Of a stretch of 64,000 bases of DNA, positions 24,581 to 37,154 are shown one piece after another. The stretch spans positions 31,421,467 through 31,485,466 of the forward strand of contig OX393584.1 in assembly GCA_947652605.1 (NCBI GenBank), given 5' to 3'. Position numbers and translations under genes: made by a program. Every line of letters begins with the position of its first letter. The first letter of the stretch is position 1. The notes under the pieces were generated by a model. That model was not told the DNA's origin. It saw only the letters and a program-made list of their open reading frames with translations, and did no database searches. Source of the stretch: Elmis aenea (taxonomy: Eukaryota; Arthropoda; Insecta; Coleoptera; Elmidae).

Positions 24581-24681
24581 AACTATCTTTTCAAGATACG
24601 ACTGAGTCTGCTAAGAACCAGACTCCAAATATATCGAGAAGAAACTCGCCTTCAGGAAGCATAAACATATTTTATTCATAC

Positions 24682-25475
24682 GAATTGTGAGAACCTACTC
24701 AAGAAAAATTGCGTCCTTAAAGACAACAGCTGCACTTCTAATTACACTCAGTAATTTGAATATTGTAAAAGTTAAATTAATGGGAATGCTATTTAATTTT
24801 TTCTCCATAGAGTAGGGCGTAACTCATTAGCCCCTGCGACCTCGGCGAGCTATCCTTACAACTTCACGTAAGTTACCTACTCATTAAGCTATATTGCCAT
24901 TCATAGGCGGATACGACGTTACTCATACAATCACGTTCGCGGTCTTTAATTGGAATTCCGGAATTGTCTCCAAAATTATCCGCTAAGTATTGATTACATT
25001 TGTATTCACACCTGTGCCGTATAATAATATATAATAGCAGTCGCAAATTTATGGCGTTAATTATTGTGTTCAAATAAATAAAGCGAAAGAAATGGTTACT
25101 GCGCCTGGTGATGCCTCAAATAAGAACTTAAGATATACACAATGAGTCATCTAAATTAGTTCATTTTGATAACTGATTAAGTGTCTACCAATAGTAATAA
25201 TAAAATCAATATTTTCTACTTTTTCTCTAGCAACGTTTAGAAGAGTCGTGGACGATTTAGTAAAGTGACTAATTAAAAAAGATAAAATATTATTATCTTT
25301 ATTTGTAAATACTAATGACTGTCTGTCTATGCGCATAACTGTATTTATACATTTGTATTTCTAATCAATCACTAAAAATTGCGTTAGAATATAGAAATAA
25401 ATAATTTCTATAGCCGGTTTTATAACTATTTAAATGTTATTCATTAAACTCAAACTATGACTTACAGTAGTGGGA
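24682..25475. other. No gene recognised
   Basis: Two minus-strand ORFs (24873-25073 and 25151-25336; 66 and 61 codons) have protein-like composition but match no family I recognise. They lie just past the Harbinger remnant and could be part of another decayed element. Confidence 0.35.
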
Positions 25476-25560
25476 TTCAGCCGGTCCGCACCGATCGGGA
25501 GTATCGTTTCCTAAAATTTTGTCAGTTCGGGCGAACCGGTTGTCAATCGTACAGATGATT
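25466..25560. mobile_element. Possible hAT end fragment
   Basis: CAGTAGTGGGATTCAGCCGG followed by repeated CCGG and GGTCCG motifs resembles a hAT terminus. No matching other end with an 8-bp duplication was found, so this is a fragment at best. Confidence 0.35.
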
Positions 25561-25880
25561 ACTTAAAATATTAGGAAAAGATACAATGACTAGATGATTA
25601 TTAAAGTCATGGTTCTTGAATTACCTGGGCATGTCAGAGCCGTTTTTTCAATTTTAGCAAAAGACGCCCAAGCGTCGGTACCTTTTTTGCAATATATAGG
25701 TACCTCATATATGGTTGATAACATTAATACCGTAAGACAACATCTTTTATAGGTTTATAAGATACAATAACTAGAAAATTATTAAAGTCATGGTTCTTAA
25801 ATTATTTGGGCATGTTTAACTAACAAATTCGAAGCAGTTTTTGTCAATTTTAGCTAAAGACGCCCTGAGCGTAACCAGCA
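25560..25880 (+). repeat. Two tandem diverged units of about 180 bp
   Basis: The blocks AGATACAATGACTAGA and AGATACAATAACTAGA start at about 25578 and 25760. Both are followed by ATTATTAAAGTCATGGTTCT, GGGCATGT, CAATTTTAGC and AAAGACGCCC. This is a clear direct duplication with small indels. Family unknown. Confidence 0.75.
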
Positions 25881-25903
25881 GGGTTCCTTTATCCTGCGAT
25901 CAG

Positions 25904-25931
25904 GATGCTATCACTAGCAAGTGATAGCATC
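25904..25931. repeat. Perfect 12-bp stem hairpin followed by a T-run
   Basis: GATGCTATCACT, loop AGCA, AGTGATAGCATC, then CTTTTTCTTC. A second short stem (ATCCTG / CAGGAT) overlaps it on the left. The shape resembles a bacterial intrinsic terminator, but the context is eukaryotic. It is more likely part of a repeat end. Confidence 0.7.
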
Positions 25932-28900
25932 TTTTTCTTCTAGCAAGTTTATATAAAATGCGTTATTTCGATTTACAGAAAACCACGACATTTGCAAACA
26001 CTTCCTACCGATAACTGAACACTTGGCAAATAATTTTCACCAGCACAATATAATTTTACGACGAAATTTAGCAACATTTTTAAATTTAAACTTTAGCTGT
26101 TATCATAAGCACGATTTCAATGCATGAACTCGTATTTTAACCTGCCTGTTTATGTATTATTTAAATTATCAGAACTAATTAAAGATTCCAAAATGTTGAT
26201 GGTCAACATATTTTACAAATACTTGCTGAAAAAAATTATGTGTTTTAGCTAAGTCGATAAGAGTGGGGAGTCCAAAAATGATGTGCTGTAACAATCTCCA
26301 TTGATATGGCATGTCTGGGCAAATTTGAACTGGGAACTAAGTTATTAACAAAAACGTAGTTATGTCTTAACTGTTTCATACTAATTTGTAAATTTTTCAG
26401 TGTCTTTGCCATTGTCGTTGTCGGTGTCTTTATTAAATTGTTACCCGACAATTAACAGAAAATACTGGAATTGCTGTTCGAACACCAGTTAATGACTGGT
26501 GGAATGCTCTCAGCTGTCACATATTAATTTAAATATAAGATATTTGCTGACTAACGATATATCTTAATAGCACGTGCGGTGAACTACAGTTTGTAGTCCT
26601 GAATTTAACACCGGACGTCTCGCAGATGTACAGATATCATTTGCACAAAAACATGTGACATATATCACCTGAGAAATAAAACATATCCAATGAACGTGGC
26701 ACAGCTCCTCCCACCATTAATATAAACATGCCATTGGCCGTTGTTTACAGGTGAAAGTATATCCCCACTGTTTAAAACAAACCCGATAATAAAACATCCC
26801 ATGACAAATGTATAGATGTTTTACACTCAAGATTTTAATGTTTGTTTAGTTGCGCTGTAAAAGCTTTAGCAAAGCACATTAAACGCTACGGCAATATTAA
26901 ACCGCTATATTCCACTTAAATGGAACTAGTGTTAGATCTAGAGATGTGATAAAGAAATTCTGTTTATATTTTAGGCGTTCATAAAATTGCAAACTTTCAT
27001 GCAACACTAAAAATTAACTACCAGGTACATAGACCATAAATTAATTTAATAGACGAACAAACGAAGCCGATGGATGTAAGCAAACACTTCTCTCGGCCGA
27101 AATATATTCCGAATCTAAAAAGGTTCAGCATTTAATGGACTGTATTATACATATACTGTTTAAACAAAATGCGTACATTTGTCTTACAATTTTAAAAAAA
27201 ACGAATTGATGAACACATCAACAAAATAAGTGCAAATAAATAAAGTCGAATAAACAAATCATAAAGCATTGAACTTTAATTTGATCTAGACCTTAATGAT
27301 TCACATTTTTATTACTTAAACTGAACCTTTTATGTCAATATAAGAAGTTGTATTAATAATAAACCATTAACTGTATTTTAGACATTAAAAATATAATGGT
27401 TTTAAATATCATCTAGATCAGTTAAGGTTGAATACTTATTATTACAATGAACCTGCAATATCCTATGAATGCGTATCATAGTAGATACATATTTGTATAC
27501 TTATAAAATGTACACCTATAGCTACTACACAGTGTAAAGCTGTAAAGGTACGTACAACTAAGTTCATAAGCGTGTGATGACACCTGAACTAGAGCTCCAC
27601 TTCAAATCACGAGATGCTTCAAATATCAGCCACACTAGATTCTACTACATCAAAAACACGTGTAAGATATAAGCTGCTTCATTAAACGAAAAATTTAAAT
27701 ACTGTCGTATTTTCCTATTTTCGAACAAAAATATGAATCATAGTTAGATTAAAACTTGTAAGTATTTAGACAGATTATGGGCTTTCAAAATATTTTGAAC
27801 TTATTTTGCTGTATACGATCTCACTTTAATTTTTTAATATTTAGAATGTCTTGCTAGACTTTTTGCCTGCATCACAGTTTACTATCGTTTTATTTATTTG
27901 CAACGCATTGGCAAGAACGATACCAGCTTATTACTTTTTTTTTTGTCAAACACAGCTACCCCTCGTTTTGAAAAATCGGTCTAAAAAATGTTTAATAAAT
28001 GATATTTTAATTTATACAGTAGCCCGGCAATAACTGATACAAACTAAAAGAAACTAAACAAAATCGTACGAAATATTTTCGTTAGTCATTTTCTTAGTTT
28101 TTAGACAATCGTATAAATAATGTACTCCAAAATACTGCAAGCTTATTCGGTAAAAAGTCAGTTTGCTTTAATTGTGTAAACAGTAAATTAATTTCTTTTT
28201 TATGATCTTTAGGTGAAAGAGATTTTTTTTTACTTTAATACCTATTTTTATTAGTAAAAATTTGACTACAGATTTTGATTTAAAAGGTCCTACATCATTT
28301 TAAGAGAAGCAACAATGTATCATTGCCTATTTAAGTATATAATATAACAACGTTCACTGTAGAAACAAACGTCACCCAAAAATCGATAAAACAAACAAAA
28401 ATTAAAAAAGCTAGTAAAAACACACATTTGCACAACTTTTAATAGGTTTTTTTTGCAATGAACAACTAATTTAAACTAATCCTCAAAATAAAATTTGAAC
28501 CGTGGAGGAATCGAACAATTCCTTACCATATCCACAACGTAGACAATGTAATGTGATTTAGCTCTTCGTCCTAGGTCGACTCGTAGCACGGCTATAGCTA
28601 ATTACCTTTATCTTCAGATGGCATCTGTGCATGCGAAACCTCGTAACTCCCTTATCTGATCACGCTATTCCTATTTGTAGATCGAAAATTACATTGATAC
28701 GTTACATTTTGCATGTATGGTTCTATACTAATTCTAGTACGACGTAGTTTAATTCATGTGATATTCTCCAACGAAAACTTGAAAACAACCACTTGGAATA
28801 AAAATGACACACTCAAATTCGAATCCATAGATATGTTAAAATATTTTATACAATAATAGTGACACCATCATTTTCAATTTGTGACTTGATAATGTACGAC

Positions 28901-29155
28901 TTTAACGTTTTTTAACATTTGTACTCGAATTTGTACCGGTCCGTCAAGAAATTTGGCCGGTCCGAAAACATCTGCGTATGAGAAAAGGTATTGTCAAAGT
29001 CGGGGCCTACTCCGAGAAAACTAGGAAATTCCTACACAACGCATATGAGAATAAGTAAAATGTAAATATCTCAGAAAATATTCATTTTAGGTATAGGTAA
29101 GTATCAAGAAAAGTTGAAGAAAAACAAAAATGCAACAAAATGACTTAATAATATA
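25932..29155. other. No gene seen
   Basis: About 3.2 kb of AT-rich DNA. A minus-strand 68-codon ORF (26245-26451) has no recognised domain. On the minus strand near 28495-28590 a GTTCGATTCC motif recalls a tRNA B-box, but a cloverleaf could not be built. Confidence 0.4.
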
Positions 29156-29233
29156 CAGGGTGTTCCATTTAAAAAAATAAAGTTATTGATGTTTGAAAAT
29201 TGGGAAGTTGACACATCTATAAGAAACACCCTG
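29156..29233. mobile_element. 78-bp mini-element with CAGGGTGTT ends
   Basis: It starts CAGGGTGTTCC, ends GAAACACCCTG and is flanked by TA on both sides. The ends match the mariner-type termini elsewhere in the window. There are only about 55 bp between the terminal repeats, so it is an extreme internal deletion derivative. Confidence 0.7.
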
Positions 29234-29472
29234 TATAATATAAATTAATTTTGATGTGTTTAGACTATGACTACACCTTTTGACTTTGTATATACAAAAT
29301 ATCATTTGCCAATTATTATTCATAACGTTGTGCTCTTGACAAGTAGTGTACCCTGTTTTTCTGGAAATTCAAAGATTTTTTGAGATAAATTGGCAACGTC
29401 GCAAAAAAATGAAAAAAACAAAATACTGTCATATGGAGATTTTCTCGCTGAATTCGATTATGCAAAAATATA

Positions 29473-29532
29473 CTGGGTGTTCAATTTAAAAAAAATACCC
29501 TTAGTGACGCCCCACTTTTATGAAACAACCTG
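29473..29532. mobile_element. Second, degenerate 60-bp mini-element
   Basis: CTGGGTGTTCAATTT at the left and TGAAACAACCTG at the right, with TA flanks, look like a mutated version of the element at 29156-29233. Another lone right end (CACCCTG) lies at about 29651. Confidence 0.5.
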
Positions 29533-29689
29533 TATACTTGAAACTAATTTTAAAAAATGCACCTCTAGAAATACTTTAAGTTTCATAAAAAACTTTTTTT
29601 TAATAGGTTGACATTAAGGGCAATAATGGACTTTATCGCACTATTGGCGCACCCTGTATGTATTTATTCAAAAGACATTTGGGACACTG

Positions 29690-30467
29690 ATCTCTCAGAA
29701 CAATAATTTGCGTCATGAACTTAAAGAAAACCAATGGGGATATCAAAAAAGACGTGTCTCGTGGCGTCAATTTGGACGCTTCTACTGTGCGTCGCCTACT
29801 CCTGGAGTGCGATCACAACGCCAGACGCCCAGTGAAGAAAGAAGCAGCTTTTGACACCCGCTACAAAGACCAAGCGGTGCGATAGGCAAATAAAAAGCGA
29901 GGCTGGACACTGGAGCAATTGAAGACAGTGATGTTCCCGAACGTAACCCACTTTAAAGTCCATGGATGCAAGTCAACTTTCGTTCGGCGCTTGCCCAGAG
30001 AAACTCTTTGAACCGACCACATCCCTAAACACCCGTCTAAGGACATATTTTGGGAATGTTTCACCGCTTCCGTACAAGAGGCACTTCACCCTCTTGAAGG
30101 CAAGATGAACAGCAACAAATATGTGGATCTTCTGGAAGCGAAACTGATCCCGACACTACAGAAGCGTGATGGGGTGTTCCAATAACACCTGACTCCCGAT
30201 TTCACAATTTTAAATTCACGAAGAACTGTTTTGCCCAACAAAAGTTTTATGGCCTGGAAATTCGATAGACTTGAAGCTGATCGAAAACCTGCGTGCCACT
30301 GAAAAGGCTCGCATGGGAAAGATGGAGTGCGCAACAAAATAGATAGAAAGGGTTATCAAAGTGTGATATACGGACCCTGAAGTGAAAGAGATTTGTGAAA
30401 TACTAGTGGCATCAAAGCCTAAGACAGACATTTTAATCCCTTCTACGGCACCTAATGCACAAAAATA
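29690..30467 (+). pseudogene. Tc1-like transposase pseudogene
   Basis: The plus strand encodes a decayed Tc1/mariner-superfamily transposase. Recognisable parts, in order, are a helix-turn-helix part (VSRGVNLDASTVRRLL), WTLEQLKTVMFPNVTHFKV, FWECFTASVQ, LHPLEGKMNSNKYVDLLE with LIPTLQ, then after a frame change WPGNSIDLKLIENL. These parallel the WGCF, MNGEMYVDIL and WPxxSPDLNPIENLW blocks of Tc1-type proteins. Stops include TAG near 29883, TGA near 30008 and TAA near 30183. The segment that should carry the second catalytic Asp (FQQDxAP) is disrupted. The 3' part remains open through EVKEICEILVASKPK to a TAA near 30465. Markedly more GC-rich than its flanks, which suggests a younger foreign insert. 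Confidence 0.85.
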
Positions 30468-30775
30468 ACTAATAAATATAAAGATTTAACTTTTACTGAT
30501 TAAATGACAGGAACTAATAAAACATGACTGAGTGTATTAAAAGTTTTCATTTAAAACCAACCTTTTTTTCGCGTCTTTGCACTCGACTAATTTATTATTA
30601 ACAATTTTATCCGAAAAGTGTTGAATACTAACAGTAATATGTACTATGTATGTTTATAATATGTAATTATTGGCAAAAAAATCCTGTATGTTTAAAAGTT
30701 CTTAAAGTATTAATTAAAGTTTAACACTCAGTTACTTTTCTTGTGGGGAGGTTGTAGCTAGCTGTATTAGGAAGC

Positions 30776-31365
30776 CGTGTCCGGAACATTCTTCGCCCAC
30801 AATTCTTCGGCTCCACAATCTTCGCCTACAGAATTCTTCGCCGCAACAATTCTTCGCCGCCACAATTTTTCGCTGCATATAAGCATATCATAAATTTTGT
30901 TTGTAAATGTGATTATTTTTATTTATAACGTAATTTTTACAGATTATTTTACATTAGGCTAGGTCAGGTCAGGTTAGGTTTGGGTAATTTAATTTTTATT
31001 TATACTTTAATAACATAAACAAAGTTAAAAATCGCTATTTACCCTATTTATGTAGATAGCAATTTTTAAGCATAATATTAAAAGACGAAGTGTTAATATA
31101 CAAGAAACAACTTTAGGCTAATGGCTAATATAAAATAATCTGTAAAAATTACGTTATGAATAAAAACAATCATATTTACAAACAACATTTGTGATATGTT
31201 TGTATGCGGCAAAAAATTGTGGCGGCGAAGAATTGTGTAGGCGAAGAAATGTGGGCGAAGGATTGTGGAGGCGAAGAATTGTGAGCGAAGAATTGTGGAG
31301 CCGAAAAATTGTGGGCGAAGAATTGTAGCGGCGAAGCATTGTGGGCGAAGAATGTTCCTAGACCC
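30776..31365. mobile_element. Foldback-like element with 9-bp TSD
   Basis: The 590-bp element is flanked by identical TTAGGAAGC (30767-30775 and 31366-31374). Both ends contain GGAACATTCTTCGCCCACAA followed by tandem variants of a 12-16-bp unit, CACAATTCTTCGCC, with GCC, GGCT or CTA linkers. There are about 5 units on the left and about 10 on the right, in inverse orientation. The arms continue inward as an inverted pair (TAAATGTGATTATTTTTATT near 30904 and its inverse near 31160). Inverted arms built of short tandem subrepeats plus a 9-bp duplication are hallmarks of foldback elements such as Drosophila FB, and 9-bp duplications also occur with MULEs. The core contains AGGTCAGGTCAGGTTAGG, similar to the insect telomere unit TTAGG. 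No transposase. Confidence 0.85.
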
Positions 31366-31374
31366 TTAGGAAGC

Positions 31375-33035
31375 ATCTTTGAACATGTGCAAAATTTTGT
31401 CATAAAATCATATATTTATTATGTATTAGCTGAGAAATGGATATAAAATACCATTGTTGTATGTTTTGATAGACTACCATGTATTAATATTTTCGACATT
31501 TTATGTTTGTAATAAAGTAAATAAATTATTACATGCGTTCATGCGTAAATAAATAGAAGGCAGGCCTTAGCCAAACGCCAAGCGGGCATATTTATAAAAC
31601 AATATTGTAAACGTTAAATTTGTTTGTTCACCTATTAGTTCATATGATTTGCTAATTACGTAAATTTAACAAATGAAGTTTAGATTTACAAAAGAATTTT
31701 TTCCCATTACTAACTCATTAACGTATCTTAAAGATTACAGAAAAGTCGACAAGCTCAATAATGCCGTAGGAACAAGAAAAAATAGCAAACCCACCAATAA
31801 TACAGAACTCAAAGACAAAAGATAGTTCCAACATACTAACGTAATTATGAAACTATTACTGATTAAATTTTTTTTAAAAAATGAAATACTTTTATAACAT
31901 TATAGGCAACGCTATAAGGAATAGGTTTAATTTAATATCTAGCACATTAACAGTTTTATTATATTATTTTACATAAGTTAATGCAATTTTTTTTTAAATT
32001 ATGAATTTTTTTAACAGATCACAATGAGAATGACGTATTAAAAAGATATTTAATTCACGAAATAAGATACTTGCAATATTCTTATCCTTATGGAATATAT
32101 TTGAATACTTGTGTGCAAAAAATTGGTCATGGACTAACTTGTTCATAGTTCTACAAAATCTACATACGTATTTTTCCAAGTTACCTGTTTTATCGGCAAC
32201 TTTTTTTTAACTTTTTAAACGCATTGAGACAACAATGACAAAAAGATTGGAAAGGTAGATTGTCAATGTTATAAACTGCTCAGGTTTTGTTAAAAGAACT
32301 TAATTTGAAAGTTGTGTTTTATAGCTATGAAAGCTTTTATATTAATGTACAATTGTTAAATGTTCTGTTTTAGCAATTGTTTTGTATACTGCGCTTAAAA
32401 TTTGGATTTGATTTTTTAAGTTTGAAAAAATTTTGTATTTTACTTAACATTTAATGTAACATTTCAAAATAAAACTCAATTCCAATATAAATATGGACCA
32501 AAATTGGTGGGTCGAATATTTCGTTTAAATTAATACATGTCTCCGCTCCCCGCATTTGTATTTCAAGATAATCGAATGGAACCATCTTCACAAGTTCTCT
32601 TAAAGTGCTACTTTTATCAGTCTGTCCGTTTGTGGTCCTCTGTCTAAAACTACGCATAATGAATAAGTAATATCGGTATCATGAACACGAAATGCCATCA
32701 TCAATATGTCCCAAGTCAAATGAACCTATAATTTACCAAATTTTTCTCAAATCGCGTGCTGGGTTCTGGCCACAAGGCGACTGTTTCTTACTTATTAACC
32801 GGCTGTTCTACCTGCTTGCGCATTATGTTAATCGTCGATAGTTTATAGCCTCTGCTCTAAATTATATTACATTATATTTATAATAAAATGTTACATTTAA
32901 AATTTATTTAATATTATATTATTTTCATTTGTCATAGTGTGACTGATATTTAAAATAATAGTGGTCGCTTGAATTAACTGTTTTATGGCAGTGGCAATTT
33001 ATGACTTTGAGCTAAGATATTATAAATGCGCCATG
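31375..33035. other. No gene seen
   Basis: AT-rich, with short spurious ORFs only. No exon, RNA gene or TE boundary recognised. Confidence 0.4.
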
Positions 33036-33470
33036 TTATACAGGGTGTCTCAGTGAGACAGCCTTAGTTATGTTACTTTTTTATTTCAAGAGATAGATAG
33101 AGATTTGCTGTTTACATTACATAAGAAAGAATCAAAGTAGCCTGTGAAAAAAATTATGAAAATACAGAAAGTGGTAAAGTGTAACTAGAAATCTTCTATA
33201 AACTGTAAGAAAGCAAGACAACAAATGAAATAAAAATTTTAACAAGCTTTTAAAATGTTAGATTTTTTTGTTTTTTTTTTTATGCAACCAATATTTTTGA
33301 AAACATTGCATACCTCTTGAAATACTCTATCGCATAATTTCATTGCTTTATGATAATAGCAAACTTTAGATGAGTCTAGTGGCCTATGAAATAAATTATG
33401 AAGCCGAACACGTCAGTAAATATAATTATGTCTTCTATAGTGTTTGTACCAAAATATTGTGTAGAAAAAA
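33036..33470. repeat. Dispersed repeat fragments next to a CAGGGTGT end
   Basis: At 33039 a CAGGGTGTCTCAGTGAGAC motif resembles a mariner-type terminus. Copies of the repeat seen at 10990-11450 follow near 33130 (AAAGTAGCCTGTGAAAAA) and 33380 (AGTGGCCTATGAAATAAA). Boundaries are uncertain. Confidence 0.4.
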
Positions 33471-35219
33471 AACGAAAGTTTTTTTTTTTTAATCAGCAAG
33501 TTTTACATTAGGTAAACAATGAATTTATTAATTTTAATTATGGTAAAGTTTGTTATTCGTGCGTTATGTTCATCATCAACAGTTTGGTTTTTGTTATTTT
33601 TTTGTTGATCGATCGTATGTTGGCGATGTTCACAAAAAAGTTTCTAGTTAAAAACAGTTAAATATTGTATTAGGTGATAGAGAAAACCAAACACTTTAAA
33701 ATGATGTATTTAAATATATAGGATGACATTCTAAATAAAAATATCAACCGGAAAATAAATACCATCTCGAAGTACAAAGACTATATAATATAGACTTTGC
33801 ACTTTTCCCATTTTTCACGAAAAATTAAAAATCGTATTTAGGGGCTAATAATCCTTAATTGGGCTATAAATAACCTGCATAATAAATTTAAAGCCATTCG
33901 CTGTAGTTTTAAGAAAATCGAATTTATTGTCAAAAAAAAGTACAAAGACTATATAGCCTTTTCACTTTTCCCATTTTTCACGAAAAATTAAAAATCGTAT
34001 TTAGGGGCTAATAATCCTTAATTGGGCTATAAATAACCTGCATAATAAATTTGAAGCCATTCGCTGTAGTTTTAAGAAAATCGATTTTGTTGTCAAAAAA
34101 AAATACAGACTATAGCCTTTGCACTTTTCCCATTTTTCACGAAAAATTAAAAATCGTATTTAGGGGCTAATAATCCTTAATTCGCTCATAACTAATGTGT
34201 ATACGAAGTTTGAAGCCATTTGCTGTAGTTTTAAGAAAATCGAATTTATTGTCAAAAAAAGTACAAAGACTATAGCCTTTGCACTTTTCCCATTTTTCAC
34301 GAAAAATTAAAAATCGTATTTAGGGGCTAATAATCCTTAATTGGGCTATAAATAACCTGCATAATAAATTTGAAGCCATTCGCTGTAGTTTTAAGAAAAT
34401 CGATTTTTTTGTCAAAAAAAAGTACAAAGACTTATAGCCTTTGCACTTTTCCCATTTTTCACGAAAAATTAAAAATCGTATTTAGGGGCTAATAATCCTT
34501 AATTGGGCTATAAATAACCTGCATAATAAATTTAAAGCCATTCGCTGTAGTTTTAAGAAAATCGATTTTTTTGTCAAAAAAAAATACAGACTATAGCCTT
34601 TGCACTTTTCCCATTTTTCACGAAAAATTAAAAATCGTATTTAGGGGCTAATAATCCTTAATTGGGCTATAAATAACCTGCATAATAAATTTGAAGCCAT
34701 TCGCTGTAGATTTAAGAAAATCGATTTTTTTGTCAAAAAAAAGTACAAAGACTTTAGCCTTTGCACTTTTCCCATTTTTCACGAAAATATAAAAATCGTA
34801 TTTAGGGGCTAATAATCCTTAATTGGGCTATAAATAACCTGCATAATAAATTTAAAGCCAATCGCTGTAGTTTTAAGAAAATCGAATTTATTGTCAAAAA
34901 AAAGTACAAAGACTATAGCCTTTTCACTTTTCCCATTTTTCACGAAAAATTAAAAATCGTATTTAGGGGCTAATAATCCTTAATTGGGCTATAAATAACC
35001 TGCATAATAAATTTGAAGCCTTTCGCTGTAGTTTTAAGAAAATCGATTTTTTTGTCAAAAAAAATACAGACTATAAGCCTTTGCACTTTTCCCATTTTTC
35101 ACGAAAAATTAAAAATCGTATTTAGGGGCTAATAATCCTTAATTGGGCTATAAATAACCTGCATAATAAATTTGAAGCCATTCGCTGTAGTTTTAAGAAA
35201 ATCGATTTTTTTGTCGAAA

Positions 35220-36030
35220 AAAGTGCAAAGACTATATACAGCCTTTGTACTTTTCCCATTTTTCGCGAAAAATTATAAATCGTATTTAGGGGCTAATAAT
35301 CCTTAACTTGCTCGTAACTAACGTGTATAAGAAGTTTGAAGCCATTTGCTGTAGTTTTAAGAAAATCGATTTTTTTGTCGAAAAAAGTGCAAAGACTATA
35401 TATAGCCTTTGTACTTTTCCCATTTTTCACGAAAAATTAAAAATCGTATTTAGGGGCTAATAATCCTTAATTCGCTCATAACTAATGTGTATACCAAGTT
35501 TGAAGCCATTTGCTGTAGTTTTAAGAAAATCGATTTTTTTGTCGAAAAAAGTGCAAGGACTATAAGCCTTTGTACTTTTCCCATTTTTCGCGAAAAATTA
35601 AAAATCGTATTTAGGGGCTAATAATCCTTAACTTGCTCGTAACTAACGTGTATAAGAAGTTTGAAGCCATTTGCTGTAGTTTTAAGAAAATCGATTTTTT
35701 TGTCGAAAAAAGTGCAAAGACTATATACAGCCTTTGTACTTTTCCCATTTTTCACGAAAAATTAAAAATCGTATTTAGGGGCTAATAATCCTTAATTCGC
35801 TCATAACTAATGTGTATACGAAGTTTGAAGCCATTTGCTGTAGTTTTAAGAAAATCGATTTTTTTGTCGAAAAAAGTGCAAAGACTATATAGCATTTGTA
35901 CTTTTCCCATTTTTCGCGAAATTTAAAAATCGTATTTAGGGGCTAATAATCCTTAACTTGCTCGTAACTAACGTGTATAAGAAGTTTGAAGCCATTTGCT
36001 GTAGTTTTAAGAAAATCGATTTTTTTGTCA
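35220..36030 (+). repeat. Satellite subfamily B block 1 (alternating B1/B2)
   Basis: Five units differ from the bulk. They carry GTCGAAAAAAGTGCAAAGAC at the junction and ACTTGCTCGTAACTAACGTG (B1) or ATTCGCTCATAACTAATGTG (B2) in place of the usual TTGGGCTATAAATAACCTGC. The two types alternate, forming a dimer of about 325 bp. Confidence 0.88.
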
Positions 36031-37154
36031 AAAAAAAGTACTAAGACTATAGCCTTTGCACTTTTCCCATTTTTCACGAAAAATTAAAAATCGTATTTAG
36101 GGGCTAATAATCCTTAATTGGGCTATAAATAACCTGCATAATAAATTTGAAGCCATTCGCTGTAGTTTTAAGAAAATCGATTTTTTTGTAAAAAAAAAGT
36201 ACTAAGACTATAGCCTTTGCACTTTTCCCATTTTTCACGAAAAATTAAAAATCGTATTTAGGGGCTAATAATCCTTAATTGGGCTATAAATAACCTGCAT
36301 AATAAATTTAAAGGCATTCGCTGTAGTTTTAGGAAAATCGATTTTTTTGTCAAAAAAAAGTACAAAGACTATAGCCTTTTCACTTTTCCCATTTTTCACG
36401 AAAAATTAAAAATCGTATTTAGGGGCTAATAATCCTTAATTGGGCTATAAATAACCTGCATAATAAATTTGAAGCCATTCGCTGTAGTTTTAAGAAAATC
36501 GATTTTTTTGTCAAAAAAAAGTACAAAGACTTACAGCCTTTGCACTTTTCCCATTTTTCACGAAAAATTAAAAATCGTATTTAGGGGCTAATAATCCTTA
36601 ATTGGGCTATAAATAACCTGCATAATAAATTTGAAGCTATTCGCTGTAGTTTTAAGAAAATCGATTTTTTTGTCAAAAAAAAGTACAAAGACTATAGCCT
36701 TTGCACTTTTCCCATTTTTCACGAAAAATTAAAAATCGTATTTAGGGGCTAATAATCCTTAATTGGGCTATAAATAACCTGCATAATAAATTTGAAGCCA
36801 TTCGCTGTAGTTTTAAGAAAATCGATTTTTTTGTCAAAAAAAAGTACAAAGACTATAGCCTTTGCACTTTTCCCATTTTTCACGAAAAATTAAAAATCGT
36901 ATTTAGGGGCTAATAATCCTTAATTGGGCTATAAATAACCTGCATAATAAATTTGAAGCCATTCGCTGTAGTTTTAAGGAAATCGATTTTTTTGTCAAAA
37001 AAAAGTATTAAGACTATAGCCTTTGCACTTTTCCCATTTTTCACGAAAAATTAAAAATCGTATTTAGGGGCTAATAATCCTTAATTGGGCTATAAATAAC
37101 CTGCATAATAAATTTGAAGCCATTCGCTGTAGTTTTAAGAAAATCGATTTTTTT

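Larger units (their letters stand above)
23183..24681. mobile_element. Decayed PIF/Harbinger element
   Basis: The interval holds a plus-strand Myb/SANT-like ORF fragment and a minus-strand HARBI1-like transposase pseudogene, arranged convergently. Its probable termini share GTATGAATAAAA: 23183 on the plus strand and its inverse ending at 24681. Two oppositely oriented genes, a DNA-binding protein and a transposase, are the established layout of PIF/Harbinger transposons. No clear 3-bp TWA duplication was found, so the exact ends are provisional. Confidence 0.7.

Noticed and set aside
25904..25931. Hairpin plus T-run as an intrinsic transcription terminator
   Set aside because: The window is clearly eukaryotic with spliced genes; the hairpin more likely belongs to a repeat.
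28495..28590. tRNA gene or tRNA-derived SINE on the minus strand
   Set aside because: GTTCGATTCC resembles a B-box, but the T-stem and acceptor stem do not pair and no convincing A-box was found.
30949..30990. Interstitial telomere array
   Set aside because: Only a few degenerate AGGT(T/C)AGG units inside the foldback element; too short and irregular for a telomeric tract.
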